From: Desulfobulbaceae bacterium
Lineage (GTDB): Bacteria; Desulfobacterota; Desulfobulbia; Desulfobulbales; Desulfocapsaceae
Length of the DNA: 15,062 nucleotides
Reading direction: 5' to 3'
Assembly: GCA_030599175.1 (NCBI GenBank)
Contig: JAUVON010000032.1
Span: 1-15,062, forward strand
Shown here: one piece after another, positions 7,103 through 14,237 of the stretch
Layout: every line of letters begins with the position of its first letter
Numbering within the stretch: the stretch's first letter is position 1
Program-made: the position numbers and the translations under genes
Notes under the pieces: model-generated
Told to the model about the DNA's origin: nothing
The model's database searches: none
Seen by the model: the letters and a program-made list of their open reading frames with translations, nothing else

Positions 7103-8974
7103 ATGGCTAAAGGATTTACTGGAACTATTCTGAAAGTTGATCTTACAATCGGTAAAACAGAACGCATCGAATTGTCCGATGAATTCTATCGAACATATAT
7201 GGGTGGGAGTGGTTTCGGGGCTTATTTTTTATTAAAAGAGCTGAAGAAAAAAACTGATCCTTTTGCTCCTGAAAATATTGTCACTCTCGCACCGGGCATC
7301 ACCACAGGAGCAGCGGTCAGTGGTGTCAGTCGTTGCTGCATAACAGCTCTGTCTCCGGAAACCGGAGGTGTCGGGGACAGTCAGCTGGGCGGAAACATCG
7401 GTCCTATGATAAAACGGGCTGGTTATGATGGCATTGTTATCACAGGCAAAGCTGCTGGCCCAAGTTATCTCCTTGTGGATGGGGAGAGTGTTGAAATAAA
7501 AGATGCAGCACATATTTATGGTAAAACTGTTTTAGAAACCCACGACGCATTGACAGATGAACATGGTGACAAAAAGATCAGTATACTGCAATGCGGACCG
7601 GCCGGCGAAAACCTGGTTCGGTTTGCATGTCTGATGGGTGACTTCAATCATGCCGCCGGTCGTGGGGGAATGGGGGCTGTTTTTGGCAGCAAGAATCTAA
7701 GGGCCGTGGTAGTGAAGGGGGAGGGAAGTGTTGATTTTGAAGACTCCGATACCCTGAAAAAACTGGCAAGGCTTGCAATGGATCGGCTGCCGGGATCCGG
7801 TTTTCCAGAAATACTTCAAGAGCTGGGAACTCCAGGTGTTACAGCTCCCCAGGCGGAGGGGGGTAACTTTGCCACCCATAATTTTTCCAGAAGCTGGCAT
7901 AAAGATTATATGAACCTTCATGGCGGCACCTATGAAAAAGAGATAGGTGCCGGAAATACCACCTGTTTTGGCTGTATTCTTGGATGCAGGAAAAAGGTGA
8001 AAGCGGAATCTCCGTGGAAGGTAACAGATCGGCTGGGAGGGCCTGAGTTTGAGACGCTGGGGCTTTTAGGCTCCAACCTTGATATTACTGATGCCGTTGC
8101 TGTGGCTAAGGCCAATGAGCTTTGCAATAACTATGGACTTGATACTATTTCCATGGGCGGGATCGCAGCCTATCTTTTTGAATGTCTGGAAAAAGATCTG
8201 GTAACTCCGGCTGACTGTGACGGTAAAGAGCTTGGTTTCAACGATCCGGAAGGATTGTTCTGGCTTATAGAACAGGTTGTTCATCGGCATGGCATCGGCG
8301 ATACTCTGGCCGACGGGCTCGTCACCGCTGTCGCAAAACTGGGTCTGGAAACAGAACCCTATGCCATCCATGTAAAAAATAAAGTTCCGGCAGTTCATAT
8401 GGCCCAGGTTAAGCCCAGCCTAGCCCTGATGTATGCTGTTTGTCCTATTGGTCCTGATCATATGTCCAATGAACATGACTGGCTGCTTGCCAGTGAAGCT
8501 GAATTTTCCAAAAGCCTTGGCATACTTGGTGGAGGTGAACTGGATTGTGCCGATCTAAACAAAGTTCGCATGACAGTCTATTCACAATATTACTACAGTT
8601 TACTGGATACTATTTGCCTCTGTATGTTTTGCTGGGGATGTGGTAGTCTGTTTAATTACCGTGATCTTGTAGATCTCCTGCATCACACTGCTGGCTGGGA
8701 CTGTACAATGTTTGAGCTGATGAAGGTGGGAGAGAGAAGAATCAACATGTTGCGCCAAATCAATACCAGGCAGGGATTTAGTTCAAAGGACGACACCCTT
8801 CCCCAGCGCCTTTTTGAAAAGCTTCCCGATGGACCTGCCAAAGGCAGATGTGTTGATAAAGACGCTTTTGCCGAGATGCGTGGCCTATACTATGATCTAA
8901 TGGGCTGGGATGATATCACTGGTACCCCCAGGGCTGGGAAATTAAGAGAGCTTGGCCTGGAGTGGGCCATTTAG
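7103..8974 (+). CDS. aor: Aldehyde:ferredoxin oxidoreductase (tungsten-pterin)
   Basis: Oxidises aldehydes to carboxylates with ferredoxin as electron carrier, or runs in reverse; cytoplasmic, oxygen-sensitive. The 623 residues fit the AOR family. The N-terminal domain has LSPETGGVGDSQLGGNIGP and HAAGRGGMGAVFGSKNLRA, the pterin-contacting segments. The [4Fe-4S] ligands are C288, C291 and C295 (CFGCILGC, the same numbering I recall for Pyrococcus furiosus AOR), with the fourth probably C507 in ICLCMF. E315/E317 (GPEFET) and H453 (GPDHM) sit where catalytic Glu and His are expected. C505, C510 and C513 crowd the fourth ligand, which is unusual. AGGAGGG (7087-7093) precedes the ATG by 9 nt. Last gene of the cassette; no ferredoxin or MoaD-like partner is in the window. 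Confidence 0.95.
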   Translation: MAKGFTGTILKVDLTIGKTERIELSDEFYRTYMGGSGFGAYFLLKELKKKTDPFAPENIVTLAPGITTGAAVSGVSRCCITALSPETGGVGDSQLGGNIGPMIKRAGYDGIVITGKAAGPSYLLVDGESVEIKDAAHIYGKTVLETHDALTDEHGDKKISILQCGPAGENLVRFACLMGDFNHAAGRGGMGAVFGSKNLRAVVVKGEGSVDFEDSDTLKKLARLAMDRLPGSGFPEILQELGTPGVTAPQAEGGNFATHNFSRSWHKDYMNLHGGTYEKEIGAGNTTCFGCILGCRKKVKAESPWKVTDRLGGPEFETLGLLGSNLDITDAVAVAKANELCNNYGLDTISMGGIAAYLFECLEKDLVTPADCDGKELGFNDPEGLFWLIEQVVHRHGIGDTLADGLVTAVAKLGLETEPYAIHVKNKVPAVHMAQVKPSLALMYAVCPIGPDHMSNEHDWLLASEAEFSKSLGILGGGELDCADLNKVRMTVYSQYYYSLLDTICLCMFCWGCGSLFNYRDLVDLLHHTAGWDCTMFELMKVGERRINMLRQINTRQGFSSKDDTLPQRLFEKLPDGPAKGRCVDKDAFAEMRGLYYDLMGWDDITGTPRAGKLRELGLEWAI

Positions 8975-9044
8975 TTTTCCTCTAACCAGTTATGATGATC
9001 TCGTAAAAAGGTCACTCGATGTCTACGCTTATCGGAAGTTCCAG

Positions 9045-9171
9045 ATGGCTAAGTCAAAAAGTTCGATACACGAGGCGTAGCGTTTTTCCCGGGCCCTCAA
9101 CAATACATGTGGTATGTTGAGGTTCTGAGAAAAACCTGCAACGAAGGAGATCGGACTTTTTACGACGCCAT
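9045..9171. repeat. 127-bp fold-back intergenic repeat upstream of the Dpp-type binding protein
   Basis: Imperfect palindrome filling the gap after AOR. Outer arms: ATGGCT with AAAAAGTtCGAT (9045-9067) against ATCgGACTTTTT and GCCAT (9150-9171). Middle arms GTTTTTC / GAAAAAC surround a central hairpin of CCTCAACAaTAC (9095-9106) with GTATGTTGAGG (9112-9122) and a 5-nt loop. A further left half-arm, TCGTAAAAAG (9001-9010), is the exact complement of CTTTTTACGA (9156-9165), giving an alternative fold. No transposase is present. From memory, similar fold-back units recur between genes in Desulfobacterota, but that is unverified here. The rest of the 332-nt gap (8975-9306) has no gene; a degenerate relative of the 3' end occurs at 11247-11284. 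Confidence 0.7.
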
Positions 9172-9240
9172 TAGTTATAAGCTCTTCCAAAAGAATTGTA
9201 GGAGAGTTCTTTATCAAGTTGCCTGACGAATAAAAGCACC

Positions 9241-9258
9241 ATACCTTTTATCAGGTAT
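9241..9258. promoter_or_regulatory. Palindrome upstream of the Dpp-type binding protein gene
   Basis: ATACCT (9241-9246), 6-nt spacer TTTATC, AGGTAT (9253-9258): perfect inverted repeat centred about 57 nt before the ATG at 9307. It could be an operator or a small 5' UTR hairpin. No promoter boxes could be assigned with confidence around it. Confidence 0.3.
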
Positions 9259-9306
9259 TTAGTGTTCTCCCGACAGGAGTTCACATCATTTAAAACAGGA
9301 GGATGG

Positions 9307-10830
9307 ATGAAAGTATTAAAATTAGCTTTAACGATGTTTGTACTGGTTTTGTTAAGTTTGCCATGTGTTTTGTCGGCAGCACCCCAGGGTACCTTGCGAG
9401 TGGGGTTAAGTGCCATGCCCAATGCTATTGATCTACCCATGAGTTCAGAACGAAATGCTCACAATGTAAGTTGGCAGATATATGATCCGCTGGTCTGGAC
9501 CGATGATAGTGGCAAGTCAGTGCCTGCACTGGCGGAAAGCTGGACGGTTTCCAAGGATGGTACGGCATACACCTTTAAATTACGTAAAGATGTGGTCTTC
9601 CACAATGGTGAACCCTTTAATGCCGATGCCGTAGTGTTTTCATGGAAACGCGGCAGTGGCACAAAAATGCAGTGGAAGGATAAATGGGCCATGGCAGAGT
9701 CGGTTAAAAAGATTGATGACTATACTGTGACTATTGCCACCAAAGGGCCTAACCCTCTGATGCTTCGAATGCTGTCGGAATACTGGGCAATGGTTCCACC
9801 CAAGTACCATGCCGAGGTAGGTGAAAATGGTTTTCAGAAACATCCTGTAGGTACCGGGCCATTTATGTTTAAACAGTGGAAAAAAGGTGACAGAATTATT
9901 TTTGAAGCTAACCCGAACTATTACGAAAAAGGGTTCCCAAAAGTCAAAAACCTGATCTTCCGTCCAATCCCCGAATCCAGCACCCGCGTGGCAGCTATTA
10001 AGACAGGTGAAATTGATATTGTAACACGTTTAAGTGCGGAAGAAGCAGATAGTTTAAAAGGGGCGTCAAATGTCAAGATGAAAACGTACCCGGTTGACAG
10101 GGTTTATTATATCACATTTAACAATCTGACTTCGGGTAAGGGTAAACCCACTGAAAACCCACTGGTGCGCCAGGCAATGAACTATGCAGTGGATGTGGAT
10201 GCCATCATAAAAGCACTTCTCAACGGCCATGGAGTTCCAATTGCCGGTTTTGTAACCTCTGAGAACTGGGGCTTTGATAAGGACAATAAGCCATTTGGTT
10301 ATGATCCTGAGAAAGCAAAAAAACTGCTTGCTGAGGCAGGGTTTCCCGATGGCTTTGAAATTGATTTTGCTGCTCCTGCTGGTGCGTACACCAATTTTGA
10401 GCAGGTTTGTCAAGCCATTCAGGGCTACCTTGAAGCTGTTGGTATCAAAACCAATCTTGACATTATGGAATCCGGTAAATACTGGAATATGGAAGCTAAA
10501 AAGGAATTGCCGCCACTGTTTGGTGACAGTTGGTCCGAGGCTACAGGGGAGGCTTTACCCCGCTTAAAAGGTTCTCTTGGAGGAATGAAGGCCAGTTATT
10601 CAGCCTGGTCTGATCCGAAAATCGACGTTCTGCTGGAGAAAATAGGTACAACTGTGGATGATGATGCCCGGGCAAAGTTATATGTCGAATTGCAGGGCTA
10701 TATGATGGAAAACCCTCCGTTTATTTATCTCTATCAGCCAGTTACGTTTGAGGCAATGAACCCCAAAGTTAAAGATTATAAGCCCCGTGCGGCTGAAAAT
10801 TACTACCTCAAAGGTACATATCTGGAATAA
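9307..10830 (+). CDS. ABC transporter substrate-binding protein, family 5 (Dpp/Opp/nickel type)
   Basis: Periplasmic receptor of the second importer. I place the start at ATG 9307, not at 9262, because AGGAGG (9297-9302) sits 4 nt upstream and because translation from 9307 gives a clean signal peptide: MKVLKLALT, hydrophobic core, then LSA before a predicted cut after residue 24. The protein is 507 residues. Family hallmarks are YDPLVWTDDSGKSVPALAESW near 55-75, FKLRKDVVFHNGEPFNADAV near 90-110, GTGPFMFKQW near 185 and AMNYAVDVDAI near 295. P19-C20 gives a poor lipobox, so a soluble periplasmic protein is more likely than a lipoprotein. Family ligands include di- and oligopeptides, nickel, heme and sugars; this one is unassigned. 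A hairpin and a MITE-like element separate it from its permease genes. Confidence 0.9.
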   Translation: MKVLKLALTMFVLVLLSLPCVLSAAPQGTLRVGLSAMPNAIDLPMSSERNAHNVSWQIYDPLVWTDDSGKSVPALAESWTVSKDGTAYTFKLRKDVVFHNGEPFNADAVVFSWKRGSGTKMQWKDKWAMAESVKKIDDYTVTIATKGPNPLMLRMLSEYWAMVPPKYHAEVGENGFQKHPVGTGPFMFKQWKKGDRIIFEANPNYYEKGFPKVKNLIFRPIPESSTRVAAIKTGEIDIVTRLSAEEADSLKGASNVKMKTYPVDRVYYITFNNLTSGKGKPTENPLVRQAMNYAVDVDAIIKALLNGHGVPIAGFVTSENWGFDKDNKPFGYDPEKAKKLLAEAGFPDGFEIDFAAPAGAYTNFEQVCQAIQGYLEAVGIKTNLDIMESGKYWNMEAKKELPPLFGDSWSEATGEALPRLKGSLGGMKASYSAWSDPKIDVLLEKIGTTVDDDARAKLYVELQGYMMENPPFIYLYQPVTFEAMNPKVKDYKPRAAENYYLKGTYLE

Positions 10831-10847
10831 TCGCACGCCATCACTAT

Positions 10848-10880
10848 ATCGGCGTTCATCATCTATGACTGAACGTCGAT
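10848..10880 (+). terminator. Hairpin just after the Dpp-type binding protein gene
   Basis: ATCGGCGTTCA (10848-10858) pairs with TGAACGTCGAT (10870-10880): 11 bp with one G-U and an 11-nt loop, starting 17 nt after the stop codon. No clear T run follows (TTAATAAT), so it may stabilise the 3' end or partly terminate transcription. The mobile element's left target duplication overlaps its last two bases. Confidence 0.45.
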
Positions 10881-10887
10881 TAATAAT

Positions 10888-11134
10888 CAGTAGTGTCCTG
10901 TTAACGAATTGCATAGCGTCAAAAACGGCTTCATGGGTTACTTTTGTCCGCTTTTGGCAGTAGATTTCTTGATTTTCAAATATTTTTCACATCCAATTTG
11001 TATCATGCGAGTTCCTCGCAGAGACTGATACAAATCAAATGCAAAAATATTAAAAAATGTTACGAAATTTACTGGATGACGCTCCCAAAAGTTACCCACG
11101 AATCCTCCTGCATGATCTAAACCGGACACTACTG
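10888..11134. mobile_element. MITE-like non-autonomous element, 247 bp, palindromic, with 9-bp target duplication
   Basis: Terminal inverted repeats CAGTAGTGTCC (10888-10898) and GGACACTACTG (11124-11134) are perfect over 11 bp, and after one mismatch three more bases pair. The element is flanked by the direct repeat ATTAATAAT (10879-10887 and 11135-11143), as expected of a target-site duplication. The two halves are diverged inverted copies. GGGTTACTTTTG (10935-10946) matches 11086-11097 at 11 of 12. CAGTAGATTTC (10958-10968) matches 11064-11074 at 10 of 11. AATATTTTT (10979-10987) matches 11043-11051. ATTTGTATCA plus TGCGA (10996-11010) meet their exact complements at 11016-11035 around a 5-nt loop. 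There is no intact transposase, so an autonomous IS with these ends would be needed for movement. It sits between the binding protein and permease genes. Confidence 0.82.
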
Positions 11135-11246
11135 ATTAATAATAGGAAAATTGTTAACTATTCGGGTGGTTAAATTCAACATTAAGGGGACATAAGACAT
11201 TTACTTCTTGTTGAGTTTTACCCTACCTGAATAGCCGCCACTATAG

Positions 11247-11284
11247 CTGCAATGTAGCAGATGAAGAATTTTACGAATCCATCG
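11247..11284 (+). repeat. Degenerate copy of the fold-back repeat 3' end, ahead of the dppB-type gene
   Basis: Aligned without gaps to 9136-9173, this segment matches at 25 of 38 positions by eye, with shared blocks CTGCAA, AGAT and TTTTACGA and a shared CCAT. It ends 13 nt before the ATG at 11298. Upstream, TCAACA and TGTTGA (about 11177-11215) could be the decayed centre of the same palindrome. CTATTCGGGT (11158-11167) also pairs with ACCTGAATAG (11225-11234) with one G-U, so the whole 11144-11297 leader may be structured. Confidence 0.4.
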
Positions 11285-11297
11285 AAGGTGGGATCAT

Positions 11298-12248
11298 ATG
11301 CAACGCTATATTCTTTCCCGTTTATTTCAATCCTTTATAATGCTGGTCGGCGTGCTGTTTATTGTTTTCTTTATGCTTCAGCTCACTGGAGATCCTGTTG
11401 CGCTGATGGTATCTCGTAACGCCTCTCCTGAGCAGGTTGAAGAATTGCGTGAGGAACTGGGATTTAACCGTCCAGTGATGGTGCAATTTGCCGATTTTAT
11501 AAGCAAGGCAGTGAGAGGGGATTTTGGTATGTCCCTGCGCCATAACCAACCAGCTATGGAGCTTATTCTTGAGCGGCTGCCTGCCACCGTGGAGCTTGCT
11601 TCCATTGCTTTGCTCTTTGCCATGGTTGTGGGAATACCGCTGGGTCTGCTGGGAGGGGCAAATCCGGGCAGCATCTGGGATGCTTTTGCCAGAGGGGCAG
11701 GGCTTATAGGCCAGACTATACCTAATTTCTGGCTGGCCTTGATCTTAATCATGGTTTTTGCTGTTAATCTGGGCTGGTTTCCCTCTTTCGGCCGGGAAAC
11801 CTGGCAATTTATGGGCCTTGCTCTGCCGACGAAATCCGTAGTACTTCCGGCTTTTGCCCTGGGGTTGTTTACCATGGGGCAATTAGTACGTTTTACCCGG
11901 TCAGCCGTACTGGAAATCAAAAATGAAGATTTTGTACGAACGGCATATAGCAAAGGACTGGCTGACTGGCGTGTCTATGTCAAACATATCCTGCGCAATG
12001 CCGCCATTCCTTTGATCAGTATTCTCGGGGTCCAATTCGGTTATCTTTTGAGTGGCTCCATTTATATCGAAACCATATTTTCCTGGCCGGGCCTTGGTAA
12101 TCTCCTTGCTGAATCCATTGGCAACAGGGATTTTGCCCTGGTACAGGCAATTGCATTTTTCACCAGTCTTGTTGTGGTCTCACTCAACCTGACGGCTGAT
12201 ATTGCTTATGGAATGGCTGACCCGAGAATCAGATATGGAGAACAATAA
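11298..12248 (+). CDS. dppB: Dipeptide/oligopeptide-type ABC transporter permease, DppB type
   Basis: Inner-membrane permease of the second importer, 316 residues, normal for DppB/OppB. The N-terminus MQRYILSRLFQSFIMLVGVL then FFMLQLTGDPV is the family opening, followed by a periplasmic region with LREELGFNRPVMVQFADFI and GDFGMSLRHNQP. The ATPase-coupling EAA-like loop is RTAYSKGLADWRVYVKHILRN near residues 215-235, and IYIETIFSWPGLGNLLAESI near 255 is also diagnostic. The ribosome binding site is GAAGGTGGG around 11284-11292. The symbol denotes family only; substrate may be peptides, nickel or other solutes. It overlaps nothing and runs 2 nt from the next gene. A repeat-derived leader precedes it. 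Confidence 0.93.
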   Translation: MQRYILSRLFQSFIMLVGVLFIVFFMLQLTGDPVALMVSRNASPEQVEELREELGFNRPVMVQFADFISKAVRGDFGMSLRHNQPAMELILERLPATVELASIALLFAMVVGIPLGLLGGANPGSIWDAFARGAGLIGQTIPNFWLALILIMVFAVNLGWFPSFGRETWQFMGLALPTKSVVLPAFALGLFTMGQLVRFTRSAVLEIKNEDFVRTAYSKGLADWRVYVKHILRNAAIPLISILGVQFGYLLSGSIYIETIFSWPGLGNLLAESIGNRDFALVQAIAFFTSLVVVSLNLTADIAYGMADPRIRYGEQ

Positions 12249-12250
12249 TT

Positions 12251-13183
12251 ATGGATAGTGAAGCAACAATAAAATCCACCGGGTCACGGATTGATGAAGA
12301 AGCTGAACGCGGTATATGGCCCAAACTTATTTATGTATGGCGGTTACTTTATCGTGATAAGGCCGGCATGCTCGGTCTCGCCATGTTTTTAATAGTTGTT
12401 GCGACAGCAGTATTTTCCCCCCTGCTATCACCCTACGATCCGCTGAAACAGGATTTGATGGCAGCGAAACAACCACCTGCCTGGTCAGAGAAAGGAGATA
12501 TGTCCCATATTCTAGGTACGGATAACCTTGGTCGGGATATGCTTAGCAGAATTATTTACGGCAGCAGGGTATCGGTGACTGTTGGATTTTTCGGGGTACT
12601 GATAGCATGCTCTCTGGGAATGACCATCGGGCTGGTTTCAGGTTATATCGGAGGCCGGGTTGATAGTTTTATCATGGGAGGCGTCAATATGATTCTCGCC
12701 TTGCCGTACCTGGTGTTTGTGGTGTTTATTGCCTCAATTTTAGGCCGGAGTCTGATTAACGTTATTCTTATTTTTGGATTTACAAATATCCCCATTTTCG
12801 CAAGAATTACGCGAGGTGAGGTCTTGCGATTACGTGAATCAGGTTTTGTGGAATCCGCTCTCAGTATTGGCGCCACAAGAACCAGGATTCTCTTTAGTCA
12901 TATTCTGCCAAATTTGCTGGGTCCTTTAATCACTATTGCCACCTTTGAAATGTCAGGTATGATTTTTTATGAGGCAGGTCTTGGGTTTTTAGGGCTGAGC
13001 GTTCCACCCAGTACACCCAGCTGGGGTAACATGCTGGCTTCTGGTCGTCAATATCTGACAATTTATCCATGGATTGCAACTTTTCCCGGGCTGGCTATCG
13101 TCTTTACCGGGCTGGGTATGAATTTATTTGGCGACTGGTTGAGGGATGTTCTTGATCCACGGTTACGGAGAACTAAACGCTGA
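12251..13183 (+). CDS. dppC: Dipeptide/oligopeptide-type ABC transporter permease, DppC type
   Basis: Second permease of the Dpp-type importer, 310 residues. A hydrophilic cytoplasmic N-terminus of about 30 residues precedes the first membrane helix (AGMLGLAMFLIVVATAVFSP), followed by the family motif YDPLKQDLMAAKQPP and HILGTDNLGRDMLSRIIYGSR. The EAA loop is VESALSIGATRTRILFSHIL near residues 198-217, and the C-terminal GLSVPPSTPSWGNMLASGR segment is characteristic of DppC/OppC. The ATG lies 2 nt after the DppB stop, and GGAGAA (12236-12241) provides the ribosome binding site inside the preceding gene, so the two permeases are translationally coupled. A 43-nt gap with a good AAGGAG leads to the ATPase gene. 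Confidence 0.94.
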   Translation: MDSEATIKSTGSRIDEEAERGIWPKLIYVWRLLYRDKAGMLGLAMFLIVVATAVFSPLLSPYDPLKQDLMAAKQPPAWSEKGDMSHILGTDNLGRDMLSRIIYGSRVSVTVGFFGVLIACSLGMTIGLVSGYIGGRVDSFIMGGVNMILALPYLVFVVFIASILGRSLINVILIFGFTNIPIFARITRGEVLRLRESGFVESALSIGATRTRILFSHILPNLLGPLITIATFEMSGMIFYEAGLGFLGLSVPPSTPSWGNMLASGRQYLTIYPWIATFPGLAIVFTGLGMNLFGDWLRDVLDPRLRRTKR

Positions 13184-13226
13184 AACAGGATCAACATTAT
13201 AGCAAAAGGCAGTGAAGGAGTAAGGA

Positions 13227-14237
13227 ATGACAAGAATTCTGAGTGTTAAAGACCTGGTAATCAAATTTTATACATTCGATGGTGTGGTACATGCTCTCAA
13301 CAATATCGCTTTTGATCTTGAGGAAGGAGAAACCCTTGCAATTGTCGGCGAGAGTGGCAGCGGCAAGAGTGTCACCATGCTCTCTCTGCTTCATCTATTG
13401 CCCATGCCGCCGGCCAAAATTGAAAATGGAGAGGCCTGGTTTTATGGCGATGGAAAAGAGCCAGTGGATTTGCTTAAATTGAACCGATCAGGTATTTCCA
13501 AAATTCGGGGGGGTAAAATTGGTTTTATTTTCCAGGATGCTTTAAGCGCCTTGAATCCGGTTATGACAATAGGACGACAGATATCCGAGTCAACTATGGA
13601 GCATTTGGGTCTTAGTCATGCAAAGGCTAAAGAAAAGACTATTAAACTTCTTAAACGGGTAGGAATTCCCGGTGCACGACAGCGGTATGACAACTTTCCT
13701 CACCAATTTTCAGGCGGTATGCGGCAGAGGGTTATGATCGCAGTGTCCATGGCCTGCAATCCAAAAATTGTCATTGCTGACGAACCAACCACTGCCCTGG
13801 ATGTTACTGTGCAGGCACAAATTGTTGATTTAACCAAAGAGTTGCAAAAAGAGTTTAATATTGCAGTGGTATGGATTACCCATGATCTTGGCGTTGTGGC
13901 TGGAATGGCTGACCGTGTGCTGGTCATGTATGCTGGTGCCCCTGTGGAAATAGCCAAAGCTCAGGATCTTTATGCAAAACCCCAACATCCATATACCATT
14001 GGCCTGATGAATGCCTTACCCAATATGAAAGGAGATGGAGATTCCCGGCTTGCGTCCATTGATGGTATGCCACCGGATCTGATGGAAGAGCCTCAACACT
14101 GCCAGTTTGTCTGGCGCTGTTCCCATGCATTTGATCGTTGTTGGAAAGAAATCCCGCAACAGATCCACGTTGGTGATAATCATATTGTAAGCTGTTTTTT
14201 TGATGTTGATAAAGGGAGGCCAAGAGAAAATGCCTGA
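13227..14237 (+). CDS. dppD: Dipeptide/oligopeptide-type ABC transporter ATP-binding protein, DppD type
   Basis: First of two cytoplasmic ATPases of the Dpp-type importer, 336 residues. Walker A is GESGSGKS (41-48), signature FSGGMRQR (161-168), Walker B IADEP with D185 and E186, and H-loop H219 (WITHD). The C-terminal oligopeptide/HPY domain contains four cysteines, C292, C298, C305 and C323 (CQFVWRC, DRC, SCF). This matches the conserved C-terminal Cys set of DppD/OppD proteins, for which an iron-sulfur cluster has been reported in some members. A strong AAGGAG precedes the start. Its last 8 nt (ATGCCTGA) overlap the start of the next ATPase gene, a typical DppD/DppF arrangement ensuring equal synthesis. 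Confidence 0.94.
   Translation: MTRILSVKDLVIKFYTFDGVVHALNNIAFDLEEGETLAIVGESGSGKSVTMLSLLHLLPMPPAKIENGEAWFYGDGKEPVDLLKLNRSGISKIRGGKIGFIFQDALSALNPVMTIGRQISESTMEHLGLSHAKAKEKTIKLLKRVGIPGARQRYDNFPHQFSGGMRQRVMIAVSMACNPKIVIADEPTTALDVTVQAQIVDLTKELQKEFNIAVVWITHDLGVVAGMADRVLVMYAGAPVEIAKAQDLYAKPQHPYTIGLMNALPNMKGDGDSRLASIDGMPPDLMEEPQHCQFVWRCSHAFDRCWKEIPQQIHVGDNHIVSCFFDVDKGRPRENA

Noticed and set aside
9029..9217. 62-codon minus-strand frame in the AOR-binding protein gap
   Set aside because: It coincides with the fold-back repeat and shows no protein-like features.
9262..9306. Upstream ATG giving a 522-residue binding protein
   Set aside because: It would put 15 non-signal-like residues before the signal peptide, and the strong AGGAGG at 9297-9302 fits the ATG at 9307.
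8975..9306. CRISPR array or tRNA gene in the repeat-containing gap
   Set aside because: The repeats are inverted, not regularly spaced direct repeats, and no cloverleaf or CCA-type end is visible.
10938..11129. 63-codon minus-strand frame inside the MITE-like element
   Set aside because: It spans both arms of the palindrome and gives no convincing transposase match; at most a vestige of a parent IS, so not called as a gene.
10879..11143. Integron or phage attachment site explanation for the flanking repeats
   Set aside because: The combination of a short exact flanking duplication with terminal inverted repeats fits transposition; no integrase or recombinase core-site features are seen.
11378..11953. 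191-codon open frame on the minus strand
   Set aside because: Antisense to the DppB-type permease; composition (Ser/Pro/Arg rich) is that of a reverse-complemented membrane protein.
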